Assembly (NCBI GenBank): GCA_016185145.1
Contig: JACPOB010000043.1
Location: forward strand, 43,681-107,680
Length of the DNA: 64,000 nt
Direction of reading: 5' to 3'
DNA from: Rhodospirillales bacterium
GTDB lineage: Bacteria > Pseudomonadota > Alphaproteobacteria > Reyranellales > Reyranellaceae
Position 1 is the stretch's first letter; every line of letters begins with the position of its first letter. This document shows positions 61,048 through 64,000 of this stretch, one piece after another. The translations under genes and the position numbers were made by a program. The notes beneath the pieces were generated by a model that made no database searches, was not told the origin of the DNA, and worked only from the letters and a program-made list of their open reading frames with translations.

Positions 61048-61114
61048 ATCTTAGGCTTGACCTTCAGGCATTTGATTGGCGCGTCGTCCCCGGATTGTTC
61101 GGTGCGTCCCAAAA
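61048..61114 (-). promoter_or_regulatory. GGGAY-N15-GGGAC-type promoter of antiporter/patatin operon (site E)
   Basis: On the minus strand: TTTTGGGAC, 15 bases with core CGAACAATCC, GGGAC, then TAAGAT (61053-61048). The -35 position reads AATCAA rather than GATGTG. The start codon lies six bases after the -10. Confidence 0.7.
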
Positions 61115-61295
61115 CACGGTTATTGCGGGTGCACTTCGGGCGCCGCCCTGTCACGCTGTCGGCCATTCCGCCGGCAATGATCAGCAGAGCGCCGATCAGG
61201 ACGACAAAGAGCCAATGGGAACGGAACGTCTCGGCGAGAAGCGCCGGTCGTCCTCTCAGGCTTCGCTTGAACTCATACCGGTACTTGGCACTGCC

Positions 61296-61538
61296 CTAGC
61301 GGTTGTCGGATGGCGCGGCGAGCCTCGATTTTTGAATGGACCGCCTCAGCAGCGACCAGAGACTCCCGCCCGTCGCCATGCCCGCGAGATAGGCCAGCGC
61401 GACGAGAAGCGCCAGAGGCGTCCGGGCCTGAAAGCCCAGGAACGACATCGTGACCGTCTCGAAGTTCTGCCAAATGAAGATGAGAGCGGCCAATGCGAAC
61501 AGCACGACGATCGCCACGTGAATCCAGCGCATGTTCAT
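61296..61538 (-). CDS. LapA-family (DUF1049) small membrane protein
   Basis: An 80-residue protein with two helices (VAIVVLFALAALIFIWQN and PLALLVALAYLAGMATGG) separated by TVTMSFLGFQARTP, the standard DUF1049/LapA layout. E. coli LapA works in lipopolysaccharide regulation; here only the fold is inferred. The frame stays open past the TAG stop for many codons, including a further hydrophobic stretch. Confidence 0.85.
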   Translation of the reverse strand: MNMRWIHVAIVVLFALAALIFIWQNFETVTMSFLGFQARTPLALLVALAYLAGMATGGSLWSLLRRSIQKSRLAAPSDNR

Positions 61539-61662
61539 CCCCCCGAAAGCCTATACGATGTTTGGCAGAGTTGGCGCGGCAGGGGCAGCCTGTCCAGTCG
61601 ATTGGCGATGCCGGAAACAGGCCCGGGACTCCGAGCCGATGATCGCAAGGGCCGCGACGCTC

Positions 61663-62715
61663 TCAAGCCTGCGCATCCAGCCGGTCGCGGAGCCAATCCT
61701 CGACGTAGAAGCGCAGCACTCCGATGCGCATGACCGCGAGCAGCGGGGCGGCAAGGGCGATGCCCATGACGCCGAACAGCGCCCCCAGGATCACGATGGC
61801 GAACAGGGTCCAGGCCGGGGCGACGTTGACGGCACCTTTCTGGATCAGTGGGGCGAAGATGAAGCCGTCGACGTTCTGGATGACGAGATAGGCGATCATG
61901 ACCCAGGCGAAGGTGCCGAGGCCCAGCGGCATCGCGACCAGCGCCACTGGAAAGGCCGCGATCAGCGGGCCGAGATAGGGAACGAAAATCGCCACGCCGC
62001 CCTGGAGGCCGAGCAGGGTCGCGCCGGGCACGTCGAGGGCGTGGAAGGCGGCGGCGAGCAGGATCGCCACCACCACGCCGCGCAGAAGCTGCGCCAGCAG
62101 CCAGCCGCGCATCACCTTGCCCATCTCGTCCATGACCGCGCGGATACGCGGTCGGACCGGGACGGGGACGAGAAGGAGCGCTCCTTCACGGTATGCGGCG
62201 GGGCTGGCGGCGAAGAACATCCCGAGGCACACCACGACGATGGTGTTCATCATCACCACGTAGGCGCCGGTGACGGCGTAGTGCACGTGACCGAACAGCC
62301 GGCCCGGATCGGTGAGGAACTGCGAAAGACCCTCCCGGCCTCCCGGTCCGAACAGGTCGATGCCGAACGTCGCGAGCTCGCGCTCGAGCACGGTGAGCTG
62401 GGCGTCCATGACGGCGAGCAGGGCCTGTGCCTGGCCGGGCAGGCGCACGATGCTCCAGCCGAGCGCCACCGCCGCCCCCGAGCCGATGAGCACGACGACA
62501 AGCGCATATCGCGCCGGCCGGCCGAACGGCAGGACATAGCCCAGCCCACGCGTGCACGCATCGAGGAAGGCGGCGAACAGGATGCCGGCGAACAGCAGCA
62601 GAAGGCTCGGCGCGCTGTACCAGACAAGGGCGAGCCCGGCGGCGATCGCCAGCACGATCAAGGGCAGGGTTATGAGATTCCGCGCTGGGGCGGTGGATCG
62701 ACCTTCGGGCTTCAT
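61663..62715 (-). CDS. AI-2E family transporter
   Basis: A 350-residue polytopic protein of the AI-2 exporter (YdiK/TqsA/PerM) superfamily: N-terminal helices, a hydrophilic middle domain (ERELATFGIDLFGPGGREG), and the conserved GGVAIFVPYLGPLIAAFPVALVA plus FGVMGIALAAPLLAVM near the C-terminus. Substrates in this family range from AI-2 to sodium/proton exchange and cannot be assigned. ATG 62715 gives the natural N-terminus; an upstream ATG adds an acidic leader. Confidence 0.9.
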   Translation of the reverse strand: MKPEGRSTAPARNLITLPLIVLAIAAGLALVWYSAPSLLLLFAGILFAAFLDACTRGLGYVLPFGRPARYALVVVLIGSGAAVALGWSIVRLPGQAQALLAVMDAQLTVLERELATFGIDLFGPGGREGLSQFLTDPGRLFGHVHYAVTGAYVVMMNTIVVVCLGMFFAASPAAYREGALLLVPVPVRPRIRAVMDEMGKVMRGWLLAQLLRGVVVAILLAAAFHALDVPGATLLGLQGGVAIFVPYLGPLIAAFPVALVAMPLGLGTFAWVMIAYLVIQNVDGFIFAPLIQKGAVNVAPAWTLFAIVILGALFGVMGIALAAPLLAVMRIGVLRFYVEDWLRDRLDAQA

Positions 62716-62786
62716 GGGATCATCATCGTCGTCGCGCGACCCGGATCGTGGATCCCGGCGACGATCCAACTGCAGGAGGGCCGGAC

Positions 62787-63059
62787 ATGACGGACTATGT
62801 GGATGGCGAAGAGCGGCGGCATACGGCGAAGATATTCCGCGACAACCGGCTGTGGCTCATCCTTCTCGGCGGCGTGCTGATGGGTTGGCATTTGTTCCTG
62901 ATCTCGGGTTGCATCGCCCTCGTCGTGGCGGTGCCGTTGGTGTTGAAACTGCCCTACAGCCGCTCCTTCACGCCGGAGACGGTGGCCGGCGCGTCGCTGC
63001 TGTTCGCCGGATGGGCCTACGTTGCCATGGCGCTCGCGTCGCGCAAAGCCAAGGCCTGA
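62787..63059 (+). CDS. Small two-helix membrane protein
   Basis: A 90-residue protein with a charged N-terminus and two or three hydrophobic segments (LWLILLGGVLMGWHLFLISG, CIALVVAVPLVLKLP, and VAGASLLFAGWAYVAMALA). No family is recognised. The ATG at 62787 has AGGAGGG six bases upstream. It diverges from the AI-2E gene. Confidence 0.7.
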   Translation: MTDYVDGEERRHTAKIFRDNRLWLILLGGVLMGWHLFLISGCIALVVAVPLVLKLPYSRSFTPETVAGASLLFAGWAYVAMALASRKAKA

Positions 63060-63287
63060 GGACGAGTTGTGCCTGGCATCCCCCCGTTGTGCAGGCCGTA
63101 CCAAACCAGGCCGGCCGCTTTCGTCCCGTAAGCGCCCCGATCGATCGTGATCGCGTGGTAGATGACGCCGACGACGATGGGCATGGCGATGATGCGCGCG
63201 GCAAAGTCAACTTCATTATTCGTTACTGGCGATCGTCGTCGTCGATGCCCATATCCTGACACAGTGAGGCATGGCTGAGGATCCATC

Positions 63288-63902
63288 GTGCAGCGACGCA
63301 CATTCATTGGCGGGATTCTTTCCGGCCTTCTGTACGAATCGGCCTTCGCCGCCGATCCGGTGCCGGCGATGCAGGAAACCCCGCTGCTTGCCGACAAGGT
63401 GAAATCCGGGGCGCTGCCGCCGGTCGCCCAACGCATTCCCGGCCAGCCGCGGATCGTGCGGCGGTTTGCCGGCGATGACGGGCCTGGCCGCCAGGGTGGC
63501 CAGCTCGACATGCTGATATCGAGTACGCGCGAGACGGCGTTGATGACGGTCTACAGCTACACGCGGCTGATCGTCTACGACGACAGGTTCAAGCTCCATC
63601 CCGACATCCTGGAAAGCTACGACGTCAGCGAAGGTCGAATCTTCACCCTCAGGTTGAGGGCTGGCCACAAGTGGTCCGACGGCCATCCCTTCACCACCGC
63701 GGATTTCCGGTTCTTCTGGGAGGACGTCGTTAACAACCGGGAGCTCTCGCCCTCCGGCCCCCCGGTGGAGCTTCTGGTCGACGACCAGCCGCCAACGGTC
63801 GAGATCGTCGACGAGCGCACGATCAGATACGGCTGGCAGAGGCCCAATCCCTATTTCCTGGGGTCTTCAGGGAATCGAGTGGATGATCTGGGGCGATCAT
63901 AA
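63288..63902 (+). pseudogene. Peptide-type ABC substrate-binding protein, truncated
   Basis: The first 190 or so codons encode a family-5 (oligopeptide/nickel-type) solute-binding protein: Tat-like leader MQRRTFIGGILSGLLYESAFA, then GGQLDMLISSTRETALMTVY, LESYDVSEGRIFTLRLRAGH and KWSDGHPFTTADFRFFWEDV. The family is normally about 500-620 residues. After the codons for PNPYFL near 63860 homology stops and the frame closes at TAA 63902 in unrelated sequence. An insertion or rearrangement has removed the rest within this window. GTG 63288 is the start. Confidence 0.75.
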
Positions 63903-64000
63903 CGCGGGAAAGAGTTGTGGATAGCGGGTTCGATGCGCTTGGCGCTCGGCCGGACTTTGGCACAGTGAGGAATGGGTCGAAGAGTGAAGCGACAGCGTCG
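63860..64000 (+). mobile_element. Possible left end of an insertion element
   Basis: Sequence after 63860 no longer matches the interrupted binding-protein gene. A short frame from GTG 63965 reads VRNGSKSEATAS to the window edge, which recalls the N-terminus of IS3-family OrfA proteins. The terminal repeats cannot be verified because the element leaves the window. Confidence 0.3.

Noticed and set aside
61095..61733. Plus-strand frame of 212 codons over LapA
   Set aside because: Antisense to LapA, no recognisable domain, low-complexity charged composition.
63078..63106. ATCCC-N15-GTACCAAAC resembling the regulon motif
   Set aside because: One box is mutated, the implied promoter points leftward into a plus-strand gene, and there is no -10 at the expected place.

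Overview
The window is strongly GC-rich, densely packed bacterial DNA of alphaproteobacterial character. Pointers are the LppC-type lipoprotein / rsmI / yraN / gshB cluster, a DUF6489-type small protein, DUF992, a quinone-linked malate dehydrogenase and a general porin. A Reyranella-like member of the old Rhodospirillales is my best guess; that is memory-based inference and not proven here. There is one tRNA gene (Arg, CCT anticodon), no rRNA and no CRISPR array.

Positions 1-15.8 kb are mostly housekeeping: a YyaL-type thioredoxin-domain protein (cut by the window edge), diaminopropionate ammonia-lyase, a [2Fe-2S] ferredoxin-like protein, a HAD hydrolase, the LppC/rsmI/yraN/SirB1/gshB cluster, an ankyrin protein, ArfB, a fumarase gene broken by an internal deletion, a ThrE-type exporter, malate:quinone oxidoreductase, a cupin protein and a porin. 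Palindromic repeats of a GGACCGCG family sit between several of these genes. From 16 to 35 kb the content is accessory: tRNA-Arg, a peptidoglycan-binding/aspzincin-like protein, a BTAD-alpha/beta-hydrolase fusion divergent from an MFS pump, MddA, a FeeM-like acyltransferase, an oxidoreductase, a thioesterase remnant, a methyltransferase, a nitronate monooxygenase-like enzyme, two SGNH proteins flanking a TauD-type dioxygenase, a first RND efflux pair and a CpdA-like phosphodiesterase.

From 35 to 63 kb lies the most interesting part. Fourteen minus-strand genes from 47820 down to 36056 are packed with overlapping or near-overlapping ends: two secreted proteins, a DUF992 protein, a PLDc_N/SHOCT membrane protein, an RND adaptor and pump, a small secreted protein, and a seven-gene Mrp/Mbh-type cation antiporter. 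Next to it are an outer-membrane-protein / arginine-ornithine antiporter / arginine deiminase operon, a second PLDc_N/SHOCT protein, a second antiporter with a patatin lipoprotein, small secreted proteins, and three paralogous AraC-family regulators.

The main finding is a shared promoter architecture in this region. Seven promoters carry a direct repeat GGGAY-N15-GGGAC, with the centre resembling GGnAyArTC. It is followed 31-33 bases later by a -10-like hexamer (TAGAAT, TAAAAT, TAAGAT, TAGGAT and similar). Three of them also carry an identical GATGTG in the -35 position. These promoters drive the large efflux/antiporter operon, the arginine deiminase operon, both divergent genes at 57.7-57.9 kb, the second antiporter/patatin pair, the second SHOCT gene and a small secreted protein. 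This looks like an undescribed envelope or acid/energy-stress regulon under an activator that binds 20-bp direct repeats, perhaps one of the local AraC proteins.

The right edge holds a peptide-type solute-binding-protein gene that loses homology abruptly near 63860, probably at an insertion.
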